64,000 nt of DNA from contig DMDA01000076.1 of assembly GCA_003451595.1 (NCBI GenBank), forward strand, positions 3,762-67,761, in the 5' to 3' direction. The position numbers and the translations under genes are program-made. The notes under the pieces were generated by a model. It was not told the origin of the DNA. It made no database searches and was given only the letters and a program-made list of their open reading frames with translations. Origin of the DNA: Chloroflexota bacterium (GTDB lineage: Bacteria > Chloroflexota > Anaerolineae > Caldilineales > Caldilineaceae). Of the stretch, positions 28,271 through 37,185 are shown piece by piece (position 1 is the first letter of the stretch; each line of letters starts with the position of its first letter).

Positions 28271-28389
28271 GAGTTGATCCGCAGATTGCGCAGAGAAAAT
28301 GCTGATTGAGTCGATGCGAGCGAGTTGATCCGCAGATTGCGCAGAAACTTGTGACCAAAATTTCTGCGTAATCTGTGCAATCTGCGGAT
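28271..28389. repeat. Intergenic repeat with direct and inverted GATCCGCAGATTGCGCAG units
   Basis: Two identical 24-base direct copies (28271-28294 and 28322-28345) of a unit containing TTGATCCGCAGATTGCGC are followed by an inverted, one-mismatch copy (28372-28389, TCTGTGCAATCTGCGGAT). Words of this type are dispersed intergenic repeats in many bacteria. It lies between the two permease genes and can form a large hairpin. Confidence 0.85.
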
Positions 28390-28473
28390 AAGAAATTCAA
28401 ACAGAGAATCAGCAAAATCCATCCAATCTACGCCATCCACGTTCTATTTTTTTGAGGAAATCAAGGAACTCCA

Positions 28474-29481
28474 ATGTCCTTTGAAGTCGTCCTGCAATCT
28501 ATCTTTTCAGCGGCGTTTATTGCTACGGTAATCCGCGTCTCGACGCCATTGATCCTCCCGGCGATGGGGGGATTGATTTCGGAGTTGAGCGGCGCCATCA
28601 ACATTGCGCTGGAAGGCGTCATGCTGGCGGCGGCTTTCACTGGCGTGGTCGTCAGCGGCTTTGCGCCGCAGTGGTTTCCTGGCGCGCCAGAATGGGTTTA
28701 TGCCCTGGCTGGTGGTGTGGTGGGCGTGCTCGTCGGCATGGCGATGGGCTGGATGATTGCCTTTTTTCACCTGGAACTGAAGACCGACATTATCCTCACC
28801 GGGCTGGCAATGAACATCCTGGCGGCAGGTGGCACCGTTTTCCTGATGTTCTCACTAACGGGCGACAAGGGCAGCACCTCGACGCTGGACAGCGCACAAT
28901 TACCGGCAGTGCAGATTCCGCTGGTTAACAACATCCCAATTCTAGGCACGCTCCTAAACGGGGAAAATGGCGCCGGCTACAATATCATGAGCTACATTGC
29001 CTTTGTGCTCGTCGCTGTGATCTGGGTCTTCCTCTACCGCATGTCATCCGGCGTCCACCTGCGGGCAACTGGCGAGATGCCAGACGCTGCGCAGTCGGTT
29101 GGCATCAACATTCGCCGCACACGCTACTGGGCGCTGGTCGCCAGTGGCGCGTGTGCTGCATTGGGCGGCCTTTACCTGAGCATGGGCTATCTCAGTATCT
29201 TTCAGGCGAACATGACTGCCGGTCGCGGCTTCATTGCATTGGCCGTTGTCTATCTGGGCAACCGCAACCCGATTGGGACGCTGATCGCTGCACTGATCTT
29301 CGGCACGGCGTCGGCGCTGGGCACGCGCCTGGGCACCATGGCCATCCCACCGCAGCTTGTGGAGATGATCCCACCAGTCGTAACCATTGCCGCATTGGTG
29401 CTCTACAATATCCGCCGTCGCGCCCGCCTCAATGCAGCGGCACGGCGTTTTCAGGAGCAGACGGAGGCCGCACACGCATGA
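28474..29481 (+). CDS. Nucleoside-type ABC importer permease 2
   Basis: 335 residues with about eight helices. Family features: LPAMGGLISELSGAINIALE at the start, LELKTDIILTGLAMNILAAG, the cytoplasmic loop RATGEMPDAAQSVGINIRRT and GRGFIALAVVYLGNRNP. Pairs with the permease at 27146. The stop overlaps the next start (ATGA), implying translational coupling to the unknown gene at 29478. Confidence 0.92.
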   Translation: MSFEVVLQSIFSAAFIATVIRVSTPLILPAMGGLISELSGAINIALEGVMLAAAFTGVVVSGFAPQWFPGAPEWVYALAGGVVGVLVGMAMGWMIAFFHLELKTDIILTGLAMNILAAGGTVFLMFSLTGDKGSTSTLDSAQLPAVQIPLVNNIPILGTLLNGENGAGYNIMSYIAFVLVAVIWVFLYRMSSGVHLRATGEMPDAAQSVGINIRRTRYWALVASGACAALGGLYLSMGYLSIFQANMTAGRGFIALAVVYLGNRNPIGTLIAALIFGTASALGTRLGTMAIPPQLVEMIPPVVTIAALVLYNIRRRARLNAAARRFQEQTEAAHA

Positions 29482-30248
29482 GCATGGACTACACCAACTG
29501 GTGGAAAGCGCTCGAACCGGCGGCGCGTGCGTCCCTGGTCGGCATTCTCATACCCATTGGGCTGCCTGGCTTCGCTGGCGCCCAAAAGCGCGCGTGGCAG
29601 GCGCAACTCGACGCCCTCTATGGCGAAGATGGCTGGCGCATCGATCACTACATACGCGGCAAGCTCGCGCCCTTCCACGAAGCGATCAGCGAATACGAGC
29701 AATGCTATCGCGTCCACCTGCATAACAACCCCGAACTGGTGGAATGGCTGACGACCTGGTGCGGCAATGTCTACGATGACGATCGCGCCAACGTCTATGA
29801 CGATACATATTTTCAGCCGCACACGCGCCAGAATCATTATCAGGATATTGCTGTGCGCCGCGTTATCGCCGAACTGGTGGATGACCCTGACTGGCCGCGC
29901 GTGATCGAGACGCCGGATGAACTGTGCGACCTGATCGACCTTAATGATGGCAGCGTGCATCGAATGCCGCGCGCACGGGGGATGCGCGGCCGCTATCTCT
30001 TGCAGATTCGTACACCGGAATCGCCCGGCTTTTTCCTCAGCCCGGCTGTCGTACCGGTACACGACCCAACGTTGATCACCTCACATCCCCAGATGCGCGG
30101 CTGGTGGTTGAGCGAAGGCTGTCAACATCTCTCCGTCGAGTCGTTCTGGCAGATGAGCAAGGTCATCATTGTGCGTTATGATCGCTTTCTGGCGCTGGGC
30201 GAAGGTCGCAACCACCCATTGACCGGACTGGAACGTAACGCAGCGTGA
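29478..30248 (+). CDS. Unknown 256-aa protein coupled to nucleoside importer
   Basis: Not recognised. Soluble, with no signal peptide. It starts MSMDYTNWWKALEPAARASL and contains an acidic, Tyr-rich middle (GNVYDDDRANVYDDTYFQ, about 98-115) and a C-terminal part with GWWLSEGCQHLSVESFWQM. ATG 29478 overlaps the permease stop, and its own stop overlaps the kinase GTG. This double coupling suggests it works with the importer and the kinase, perhaps on the imported compound. A longer open frame upstream lies inside the permease gene and is rejected as a start. Confidence 0.75.
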   Translation: MSMDYTNWWKALEPAARASLVGILIPIGLPGFAGAQKRAWQAQLDALYGEDGWRIDHYIRGKLAPFHEAISEYEQCYRVHLHNNPELVEWLTTWCGNVYDDDRANVYDDTYFQPHTRQNHYQDIAVRRVIAELVDDPDWPRVIETPDELCDLIDLNDGSVHRMPRARGMRGRYLLQIRTPESPGFFLSPAVVPVHDPTLITSHPQMRGWWLSEGCQHLSVESFWQMSKVIIVRYDRFLALGEGRNHPLTGLERNAA

Positions 30249-31105
30249 GTAACGTGTTGTGGGGCGTCGCCTGCCTCGATTACTACACGAAAGCCGACTA
30301 CTTGCTGCCTGGCTGCGGCATTCTTCACAACGCTTATCACCTGCAACAATTGGGCGCCGCACCGCTGCTCCTCACCCGCCTGGGTCGCGACGACGGCGCC
30401 GTGATCGAACATTTCCTGACCCGCCATCACATCGCCGTGCACGCCGACTGCCTGTGGGCGCCGGGCGCGTGTGCGCGCATCGAGGTGACAGTCGATGCTG
30501 ATGGCGCCGCGCACGTGCACGACTTCACGCCCGGCGTCTGGTCAGACTATCGGCTGTCGGCGCACGAAACACAGACTCTGGCGGCGGCGCGCCATCTCCA
30601 CATAGTGCTCACAGCGCCGGTGCTCGGCGAGTTCCGGCGGCTGTGCGCGCAGGACGCGCTGAAACAGCCGCTTGTTTCTGCAGATTTTTTGGCGTTGTAT
30701 GATTTCGATGCAGCAAGCTTTGCGGAAGCCGTGCTCTGCATCGATATTGCCTTTGTCGGCTGGCAGGGCGCGCTGGACGATCCGCTGCTGCACACGTTGA
30801 TGCGCGCCACCCAGACAGCCGGCGCGCTGGGCATCTTCACCCTGGGTGAACGCGGCGTTTTGGTTTGTGAACCGGCGGGAGAACCGCGCCTCGAACGCGT
30901 CGAGCCTGTGCCTGTCGTTGGCAGCACCAACGGCTGCGGCGATGCCTTCATTAGCTACTTTCTCGCCGAGTACTGGCGCAGCCGTAACCTGACGCGCGCC
31001 CTGGCGCAAGGCAAACGTGGCGGGGCGCTGGCGACGCGCTGGCGTCACGCCCTGCCGGATAGGGCGTATGGGCGCAGCGCTGGCGCGGCAGCGTACTTAC
31101 CTTGA
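30245..31105 (+). CDS. PfkB-family carbohydrate/nucleoside kinase
   Basis: 286 residues. It has the ribokinase fold with an N-terminal sugar-binding region (GVACLDYYTKADYLLPGCGI; QLGAAPLLLTRLGRDDGA) and the C-terminal anion-hole/catalytic motif GSTNGCGDAF (Asp233). Slightly short for PfkB proteins. It is thought to phosphorylate the compound brought in by the upstream importer; ribose of a nucleoside or an amino-sugar adduct (FrlD-like) are candidates. GTG 30245 overlaps the previous stop (GTGA). Last gene of the operon. Confidence 0.85.
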   Translation: MSNVLWGVACLDYYTKADYLLPGCGILHNAYHLQQLGAAPLLLTRLGRDDGAVIEHFLTRHHIAVHADCLWAPGACARIEVTVDADGAAHVHDFTPGVWSDYRLSAHETQTLAAARHLHIVLTAPVLGEFRRLCAQDALKQPLVSADFLALYDFDAASFAEAVLCIDIAFVGWQGALDDPLLHTLMRATQTAGALGIFTLGERGVLVCEPAGEPRLERVEPVPVVGSTNGCGDAFISYFLAEYWRSRNLTRALAQGKRGGALATRWRHALPDRAYGRSAGAAAYLP

Positions 31106-31150
31106 GTGTATCCCACACAAATAGGGCTACCATTTATCTTGTTGCACCTT

Positions 31151-31179
31151 TTGACAAATTGTTAAAACTTCGATAATCT
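31151..31179 (+). promoter_or_regulatory. Promoter with overlapping operator-like palindrome, sugar importer
   Basis: TTGACA, 17 bases, TAATCT (GATAAT at 15 bases is an alternative). The -35 lies inside TTGACAAATTGTTAA (31151-31165), a near-perfect 15-base palindrome with 12 of 14 non-central positions matching. This is a natural repressor-operator arrangement for a sugar-uptake operon. Confidence 0.6.
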
Positions 31180-31248
31180 GTGACGCACTCGATTTAACAC
31201 AATTGATATTTGCTTGCCGTGATGATCACAGCAAAGGAAGTGCGTTTC

Positions 31249-32160
31249 ATGAGCACAGGTGCGCTGCAGTCAAAACGGGTTTCCCCGGCGGAGCGTCGGG
31301 AATGGTGGCTTTTCCTGCTGTTGGTTGGCCCTAACATCCTGCTCTTCGCCATCTTCACCTATTGGCCACTGCTCTACAACGGCTATCTTAGCTTTGTGCG
31401 CTGGGACATGTTGGCGCCGGTGAAGATGTGGGTCGGCCTCGACAACTATCGTTTCTTGTTCAGCCAGCCTGAATTTCAGCTGATCCTGTTCAATACCTTC
31501 TACTTCACGATTGCCAGCGTCTTGCTCACCATTGTGCTGGGGCTGCTGATGGCGCTCTTGCTCAATCAGAGCTTGCGCGGGCGCAACGCTGTGCGCAGTA
31601 TCGTGTTTAGCCCGGTGATGTTGAGTGGCGCCGCCATCGGCATTGTGTGGATTTATATCTTCGATCCACGCTACGGGCTGATCGATGCGCTGTTGGGTTT
31701 CATTGGTCTCAACTCACCCAACTGGTTGCTCGATGGCGCCTGGGCGATGCCGGCCGTGATCATCGTTCATGTGTGGAAGACAATCGGCTATGCAGTCGTG
31801 ATCTATCTGGCCGGGCTACAGGCGATCCCGCGTGAACTGTATGAAGCAGTGGTCGTGGATGGCGGGGGCGCCTGGTCGCGCTTTCGCGCCGTCACGTTGC
31901 CAGGGCTGTCGCCAGTTGTTTTCTTTCTGGTTCTGACCACCGTGTTGACCAGCTTCCAATCGTTCGACATCATCAAAGTCATGACGAACGGCGGCCCGGT
32001 CAATGCCACGACCACCCTCGTTTTCTATCTGTACGAAGAGGGTTTTGTCGCCTTCAACGCCGGGCGCGCCGGCGTCGCCAGCGTCCTGCTATTTGGCTTG
32101 ATGTTTGCCTTCACGCTGGTGCAGATGCGCTATGAAGATCGCAGCGTCCACTACGCCTGA
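31249..32160 (+). CDS. Sugar ABC importer permease (MalF/UgpA type)
   Basis: 303 residues from ATG 31249, which follows AAAGGAAG (an upstream in-frame start lacks a site). Six or so hydrophobic helices. The cytoplasmic EAA loop, contacting the ATPase, is YEAVVVDGGGAWSRFRAVTLPG (about 200-220). The N-terminus begins with a cytoplasmic charged stretch. Works with 32208 and the lipoprotein 33182. No ATPase gene lies nearby. Confidence 0.92.
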   Translation: MSTGALQSKRVSPAERREWWLFLLLVGPNILLFAIFTYWPLLYNGYLSFVRWDMLAPVKMWVGLDNYRFLFSQPEFQLILFNTFYFTIASVLLTIVLGLLMALLLNQSLRGRNAVRSIVFSPVMLSGAAIGIVWIYIFDPRYGLIDALLGFIGLNSPNWLLDGAWAMPAVIIVHVWKTIGYAVVIYLAGLQAIPRELYEAVVVDGGGAWSRFRAVTLPGLSPVVFFLVLTTVLTSFQSFDIIKVMTNGGPVNATTTLVFYLYEEGFVAFNAGRAGVASVLLFGLMFAFTLVQMRYEDRSVHYA

Positions 32161-32207
32161 CCCACACGCGGCGCAACGCCGTCACCAGAAAAACGGTAAG
32201 CCACTGT

Positions 32208-33119
32208 ATGACAAGCGCAACGCATCTAGTCCAAGAGTCGAAGCAGACATCGACTAAAGTCAGCAAATCAGCCACTACACACTGGGTCGGCCATCAGCAG
32301 AGCCTGGTTGGGCGCACGGCGGCCTATCTTGGGCTGACGCTGTGCGTGCTGCTCATCGGGTTGCCGGTTTACTGGATGATCAGCGGTGCATTCAAGACGC
32401 CACAGGAAATCTACTCAGTGCCGCCAACCTGGATTCCTTCCCAACCGACACTGGCGAGTTTTCCCAAAGCCTGGAACTCGGCGCCTTTTGGCCGCTACTA
32501 CATCAACTCGTTTATCGTGACGCTCTTTGGCAGTGGCTTCGAGGTCTTCTTCGCCGTGACATCCGCCTACGCCTTTGCTTTTCTGCGCTTTCCTGGCAAA
32601 CGTTACGTCTTTCTACTGCTGCTGGCGGCGCTGATGGTGCCCGTACAAGTGACCATTCTGCCCAATTATCTGACGGTGGCGCGTTTCGGTTGGATCAACA
32701 CCTATCAGGGCATCATCATTCCTGGCGCATCGGTGGCGTATGGCACCTTTTTGCTGCGCCAATACTATCGCACCTTGCCCACCGAGATCATGGATGCCGC
32801 GCGTGTCGACGGCGCCGGGCACGTGCGCACCCTGGTGAGTGTGGTGACGCCACTGGCCAAACCGGCGATTGTCTCGTTTGCGTTGCTGAGCATCGTCGCC
32901 AAGTGGAACGAATTCTTGTGGCCGCTGATCGTCACCAACACCAAAGAGATGCGTGTGTTGCCCATCGGCATCTATTGGCTGATGGTGGAAGAAGGCACGA
33001 TTGACTGGGGCGTCGTGATGGCCGGCACGATCTTTGTCGTGCTGCCCGTGTTGATTGTGTTCCTATATGCACAACGCTATATCGTCGATGGCATTGCGGC
33101 CGGCGCTGTGAAGGGCTAA
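32208..33119 (+). CDS. Sugar ABC importer permease (MalG/UgpE type)
   Basis: 303 residues with an N-terminal cytoplasmic tail of about 45 residues, then six helices. The EAA-type loop is MDAARVDGAGHVRTLVSVVTP (near 200). Begins at ATG 32208, 47 bases after the partner permease. The segment RFGWINTYQGIIIPGASVAY is typical of the family. Confidence 0.92.
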   Translation: MTSATHLVQESKQTSTKVSKSATTHWVGHQQSLVGRTAAYLGLTLCVLLIGLPVYWMISGAFKTPQEIYSVPPTWIPSQPTLASFPKAWNSAPFGRYYINSFIVTLFGSGFEVFFAVTSAYAFAFLRFPGKRYVFLLLLAALMVPVQVTILPNYLTVARFGWINTYQGIIIPGASVAYGTFLLRQYYRTLPTEIMDAARVDGAGHVRTLVSVVTPLAKPAIVSFALLSIVAKWNEFLWPLIVTNTKEMRVLPIGIYWLMVEEGTIDWGVVMAGTIFVVLPVLIVFLYAQRYIVDGIAAGAVKG

Positions 33120-33181
33120 ACCGCAGTATGCCCTGCCTACTATTCAACGTTTCGTTCGAACCCTAACCTGGAGGAAACATC

Positions 33182-34531
33182 ATGCTGGAAAAGACAATTT
33201 CTCGCCGCACGCTGCTCAAGGGGATGACAGTAAGCGCTGGCGTGTTTGCGCTGGCGGCTTGCGCCGCGCCGGTGGCGCCCAGTGCAGCGCCTGCTGGCGG
33301 CGCCGCCGCGCCAGCGCAAACACCGGTGACCGTGCTGCTCTGGAGCAGTTTCACCGGAAAAAATGGTGAGACCGAGACCGAGCTGGTCAAACGCTTCAAC
33401 GAAAGCCAGAGCGACGTAGTCATCGACTATCAATTCCAGGGTAACTACGAGGAGACCGCCCAGAAGGTCACCGCGGCATTGCAAGCGGGCACCGCCCCCG
33501 ATGTCTCACTCCTCAGCGATGTCTGGTGGTTCAAATTCTATCTCAACCGGGCATTGCTCCCGCTGGACGACCTGCTGAACGCACAGGGCGTCGATGTGAA
33601 CGACTACCAGGATTCGCTGATCAATGAAGGCGTGCGCAAAGGCGTTCATTACTGGATTCCCTTTGCGCGCAGCACCCCGCTCTTCTACTACAACAAGGAG
33701 AAATGGGCGGCGGCCGGGCTGCCCGATCGCGGCCCGGAGACCTGGGACGAGTTCATGGAGTGGGCGCCGAACCTGGCGGAGATGGAAGGCGAGGAGATGA
33801 AGACCGCTGCCTTCTCACACCCAGATGGCGCCAGCTACATCGCCTGGCTCTTCCAACCGGTCACCTGGCAGTGGGGCGGCAAGTACAGTGACCCCGACTT
33901 CACCATGCATATGACCGACGAGTTGACAGTCGCCGCCGGCCAGTTCTACAAGGACACCGTGCACACTTACAAGTGGGCGCGCCCCAGCAAGGATGTGCAG
34001 GCTGACTTCATTGGTGGGTTGACCGCCGCCGCGATGATGTCCACCGGCTCGATGGGCGGCATCAAGGCGAACGCCACCTTTGAGTTTGGCACCGCCTTCC
34101 TGCCCAAGAAGGATCACTTCGGCTGTTGCACCGGCGGCGCTGGTCTGGCGATCCTGTCCAGGACCCCGGCCGAGAAACAATCCGCCGCCATGCAATATAT
34201 CGCTTATGCCAGCAGCCCCGAATCGACGGCCTTCTGGTCACAGAATACTGGCTACATGCCGGTGCGCAAGAGCGCGCTCGAATTGCCTGACATGAAAGCC
34301 TACTTTGATGCGTTCCCGCAATTCAAGACGGCCGTCGATCAGTTGCCGCTGACGCAACCGCAGGATTCGGCGCGCGTCTTTGTGCCGAATGGTGACCAGA
34401 TCATCGGCAAAGGTCTTGAACGCATCACGGTGCAAGCCGAAGAAGTCGCAACGGTCTTCGCTGAGGTGCAGGCCACACTCGAAAGCGAAGCGCAGCCGGT
34501 GGTCGAGGCGTTGCGCGCCGTTGAGGGCTGA
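33182..34531 (+). CDS. Sugar ABC importer extracellular binding lipoprotein
   Basis: 449 residues. The signal carries a twin-arginine motif (SRRTLLKG) before the hydrophobic stretch and ends in a lipobox, LAAC (Cys about 26), so export through Tat with lipid anchoring is likely. The mature part is a family 1 solute-binding fold (WSSFTGKNGETETELVKRFN; LLSDVWWFKFYLN; FYYNKEKWAAAGLPDRGPET). The sugar cannot be deduced; UgpB/oligosaccharide-type proteins look nearest. Preceded by CTGGAGG. Confidence 0.92.
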   Translation: MLEKTISRRTLLKGMTVSAGVFALAACAAPVAPSAAPAGGAAAPAQTPVTVLLWSSFTGKNGETETELVKRFNESQSDVVIDYQFQGNYEETAQKVTAALQAGTAPDVSLLSDVWWFKFYLNRALLPLDDLLNAQGVDVNDYQDSLINEGVRKGVHYWIPFARSTPLFYYNKEKWAAAGLPDRGPETWDEFMEWAPNLAEMEGEEMKTAAFSHPDGASYIAWLFQPVTWQWGGKYSDPDFTMHMTDELTVAAGQFYKDTVHTYKWARPSKDVQADFIGGLTAAAMMSTGSMGGIKANATFEFGTAFLPKKDHFGCCTGGAGLAILSRTPAEKQSAAMQYIAYASSPESTAFWSQNTGYMPVRKSALELPDMKAYFDAFPQFKTAVDQLPLTQPQDSARVFVPNGDQIIGKGLERITVQAEEVATVFAEVQATLESEAQPVVEALRAVEG

Positions 34532-34547
34532 GCAGAGTGGTGTGGTT

Positions 34548-34585
34548 GCCGTGTTCAGTGTGGTGCATCGGATGCTGAACACGGC
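34548..34585. terminator. Hairpin at convergent sugar-importer/two-component junction
   Basis: GCCGTGTTCAG and CTGAACACGGC form an 11-bp perfect stem with an inner GCATC/GATGC stem. There is no U-run, so it may act as a bidirectional barrier, not a classic terminator. It lies 16 bases after the binding-protein stop. Confidence 0.5.
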
Positions 34586-34615
34586 AGCCCCGTCCGGAAC
34601 GTGCGGCAGCGTTGT

Positions 34616-34990
34616 TCACGATGGCGGCGTTTCTCCCCGCAGATGCGTGGCGATCAGATGAAGGATGTCGCCGAAGCGAAATGGTTTGGCTAGATAGGCG
34701 TTGGCGCCAGCAGCTAGACAGCGTTCGGCGTCACCCGCCATGGCCTGCGCCGTGAGCGCAATAATGGGGACGCTCGCCACGCGCTGATCAGGATGGCGCC
34801 GGATTTGCTGAATCGCTTGTAGACCGTCCATTTGCGGCATCTGGACATCCATCAGGATCAAACTGGGGCGGAGCGCCGCTGCCTCTCGTACTGCCTCTAG
34901 ACCGTCCTGGGCGTGAGCGATCCGATAGCCAGCCTCGGTCAGATATTCGGTCAGCATCTCTGCGTTGAGTAGGTCATCCTCAGCCAGCAA
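34616..34990 (-). CDS. Receiver domain split from the upstream histidine kinase
   Basis: 124 residues of CheY-like receiver: acidic pair near residues 5-6, phosphoacceptor Asp48 (LILMDVQMPQMDG), Thr80 and Lys102 (AKPF). It is in the same frame as the kinase gene and is separated only by TAA 34996-34994 and one codon. TTG 34990 has no ribosome binding site. So it most likely derives from a hybrid kinase by a nonsense change, and may be poorly translated or reached by readthrough or reinitiation. A sequence error at the TAA would restore one 837-codon hybrid kinase. Confidence 0.8.
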   Translation of the reverse strand: MLAEDDLLNAEMLTEYLTEAGYRIAHAQDGLEAVREAAALRPSLILMDVQMPQMDGLQAIQQIRRHPDQRVASVPIIALTAQAMAGDAERCLAAGANAYLAKPFRFGDILHLIATHLRGETPPS

Positions 34991-34993
34991 AAG

Positions 34994-37132
34994 TTACACG
35001 CCGGCGCCGGGCTTGCGTGTGAGGTTGGTGGTTAGGGCTGCGGGTGCAGACGTAGCGGCGGCAGGCTTTGTCTGCGGCGACCAGGGCAGGGTTAGAGTGA
35101 ACGTGCTGCCCACGCCCGGCGTGCTCTCGACGCTGATCGAACCGCCGTGCGTCCGCACCATCCGCTCCACCAGCGCCAGCCCCAAGCCAACGCCTGCATA
35201 TTCGCGTGTCAGGCCACTGTCCAGCTGCGTAAACGGGATAAAGATGCGTTCGAGATCGGCAGCAGCGATCCCAATGCCGGTGTCCCACACTGCGAACGTA
35301 ATGACCTGCCGGTCTGCGTCACCTCGCACGCGTAGTCCGATGCTGCCGCCCGTTGGCGTAAACTTGACGGCATTGCCGAGCAGGTTGACCAGCATCTGCT
35401 TCAGGCGGCGTGGGTCGCCGCGCACGCTCATGTCCGGCTGTTCAATGTGTAAATCGACGTTGAGTTGCTTTTTGTGCGCCATCCCCTTGATGAGCGACAG
35501 GCTACCCTGACAGATGTCGGCCACATCGCATTGCTCGAACACGATGTCCAACTGTGAAGCGGCCAGCTTCGAGAGATCGAGAATGTCGTTGATCAACCGT
35601 AACAAATGTTGGCCACTCTCCCAGATCGTTTCCACCGAGCGCAGTTGACGCTCATTGAGCGCGCCGTAAACCTGTAGTTGCAGCGCCTCCGCCAACCCCA
35701 GGATGCCGGTCAGCGGGGTGCGCAGCTCGTGGCTCATGCTGGCCAGGAATTCATCTTTCAGGCGTAGCGCACGTTCCAGCGCAGCGTTGGCAGTGCGCAG
35801 GTCATCACGACTTTGACGCAGGCTGGCCTCGACAGTTTTGATTTCGGTCAGGTCTGTGAATAGGGCGATGCGACCGACGATGGCGCCATTCTGTCGTTGC
35901 GGCGTCGTTGAGATGAGCACGGGTTTGATCTGTCCGCTGTGCGTACATAGTCGCACCTCGAATTGGAAATCTTCATCCTGCAAACGCGCCGGAAACAACG
36001 CATTCACCATCGGCAGGTCTTCTGGGACGACATAATCGGTCAGACGTGCACCGATCAATGTAGATGGCAGTGCATCCAGCAGGCGCGCCATGGCCGGGTT
36101 TACATACACAGCGCGCCCCTGCTCATCGCTAACGACCAGTCCCTGGCCGAGCGCATCCATGATCTGACTGACGAAGTCGCGCTGCGCCTGTAATTCGCTA
36201 GTGCGTTCGCGCACGCGCGCTTCCAACGTCGCCGCCAGTTGACGCTGTTGCTCTTCGCTGGCGCGCAGGGCGGCTTCCATCTGTTTACGCACGGTGATGT
36301 CTTGCAAAATGCCGACAGCGCCGGTGGGGATGCCATCCTCGCCCATGATCTGGATAGAGGCGTCATAGACCCACCTTTCTTTACCATCATGAGTGCGGAT
36401 GTGGTAGTCACAGTGCCACACGTTTCCGCCCTGCCCACTGCGGATCAGCGCCGCAACTTCATCGGTCGTCATTCCGGTGAAAGGACCCGTGGGTGTGGAA
36501 TCAATGACTAATGTGGCTAAGAAGTCCGGGGTTAATGTCGCCAGCGGGTAGCCGGTGAGTTCTTCCGCGTTGGGTGACATGAAGGTGTAGCGGTTGGTGA
36601 CGTAGTCGAGGCTATAGGCGATGGCGCCGACAGCGCTGATCGCCTGCTGGTAGTTGGCTTCACTAGCAGCCAGCGCCTGGAATGCCTGCCTGCGCCCGGT
36701 GATGTCGACATGCAGCGCTACACTGCCCACCATGTCGCCCTGGTCATTACGCAACGCCGCGACGCTGGCGTCGACGTAGAGCAATGACCCGTCACGGTGG
36801 CGCTGCTCGATCTCCCCGCGCCAGACGCCACGTTCTCGCAAGAGGCGTTGCACATCAGCACGCGCACCATCAGTGAGGTGCGACTGGCAGACTTCATCGA
36901 TCTCACGTCCGCGTACTTCATCAGCGCGCCAACCGTACAAGGTCTCGGCAAACGCGTTCCAGCTCTGAATCCGCAGCTCGGCGTCGGTGGTGATCACGGC
37001 GGCGGGCAGGTGCGCCCACAGCAGCGCCAGGGACGGATGCTGTGCCTCAGGGTTGTCCTGCGCCGCGTTGCGCAGCTGTGCGGCCATAGCTGCGGCGTCC
37101 ACAGTCGGGGTAGGCTCGGTTTTGCCTGGCAT
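34994..37132 (-). CDS. Multi-PAS sensor histidine kinase (hybrid-type, truncated before receiver)
   Basis: 712 residues from ATG 37132, preceded by GGAGG. Three PAS domains (about 36-146, 155-285 and 318-440) with PAC-type ends (VALHVDITGRRQ; VGILQDITVRKQM; IALFTDLTEIK), then a HisKA domain with His468 (ASMSHELRTPLTGILG), then HATPase_c with an N-box and G-boxes (LLGNAVKFTP; VWDTGIGI; GVGLGLALVERM). No transmembrane segment, so it is a cytoplasmic sensor; PAS cofactor unknown. The C-terminal linker runs into a TAA and then a receiver domain in the same frame. Confidence 0.93.
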   Translation of the reverse strand: MPGKTEPTPTVDAAAMAAQLRNAAQDNPEAQHPSLALLWAHLPAAVITTDAELRIQSWNAFAETLYGWRADEVRGREIDEVCQSHLTDGARADVQRLLRERGVWRGEIEQRHRDGSLLYVDASVAALRNDQGDMVGSVALHVDITGRRQAFQALAASEANYQQAISAVGAIAYSLDYVTNRYTFMSPNAEELTGYPLATLTPDFLATLVIDSTPTGPFTGMTTDEVAALIRSGQGGNVWHCDYHIRTHDGKERWVYDASIQIMGEDGIPTGAVGILQDITVRKQMEAALRASEEQQRQLAATLEARVRERTSELQAQRDFVSQIMDALGQGLVVSDEQGRAVYVNPAMARLLDALPSTLIGARLTDYVVPEDLPMVNALFPARLQDEDFQFEVRLCTHSGQIKPVLISTTPQRQNGAIVGRIALFTDLTEIKTVEASLRQSRDDLRTANAALERALRLKDEFLASMSHELRTPLTGILGLAEALQLQVYGALNERQLRSVETIWESGQHLLRLINDILDLSKLAASQLDIVFEQCDVADICQGSLSLIKGMAHKKQLNVDLHIEQPDMSVRGDPRRLKQMLVNLLGNAVKFTPTGGSIGLRVRGDADRQVITFAVWDTGIGIAAADLERIFIPFTQLDSGLTREYAGVGLGLALVERMVRTHGGSISVESTPGVGSTFTLTLPWSPQTKPAAATSAPAALTTNLTRKPGAGV

Positions 37133-37185
37133 AGTTCTGCCTCCGCAATCGTTCTGAGGAGGGCGATGCCGAACAGCGGATGGAG

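Noticed and set aside
28271..28389. CRISPR-like direct repeats between permease genes
   Set aside because: Only two direct copies and one inverted; spacing and orientation fit a dispersed intergenic repeat.
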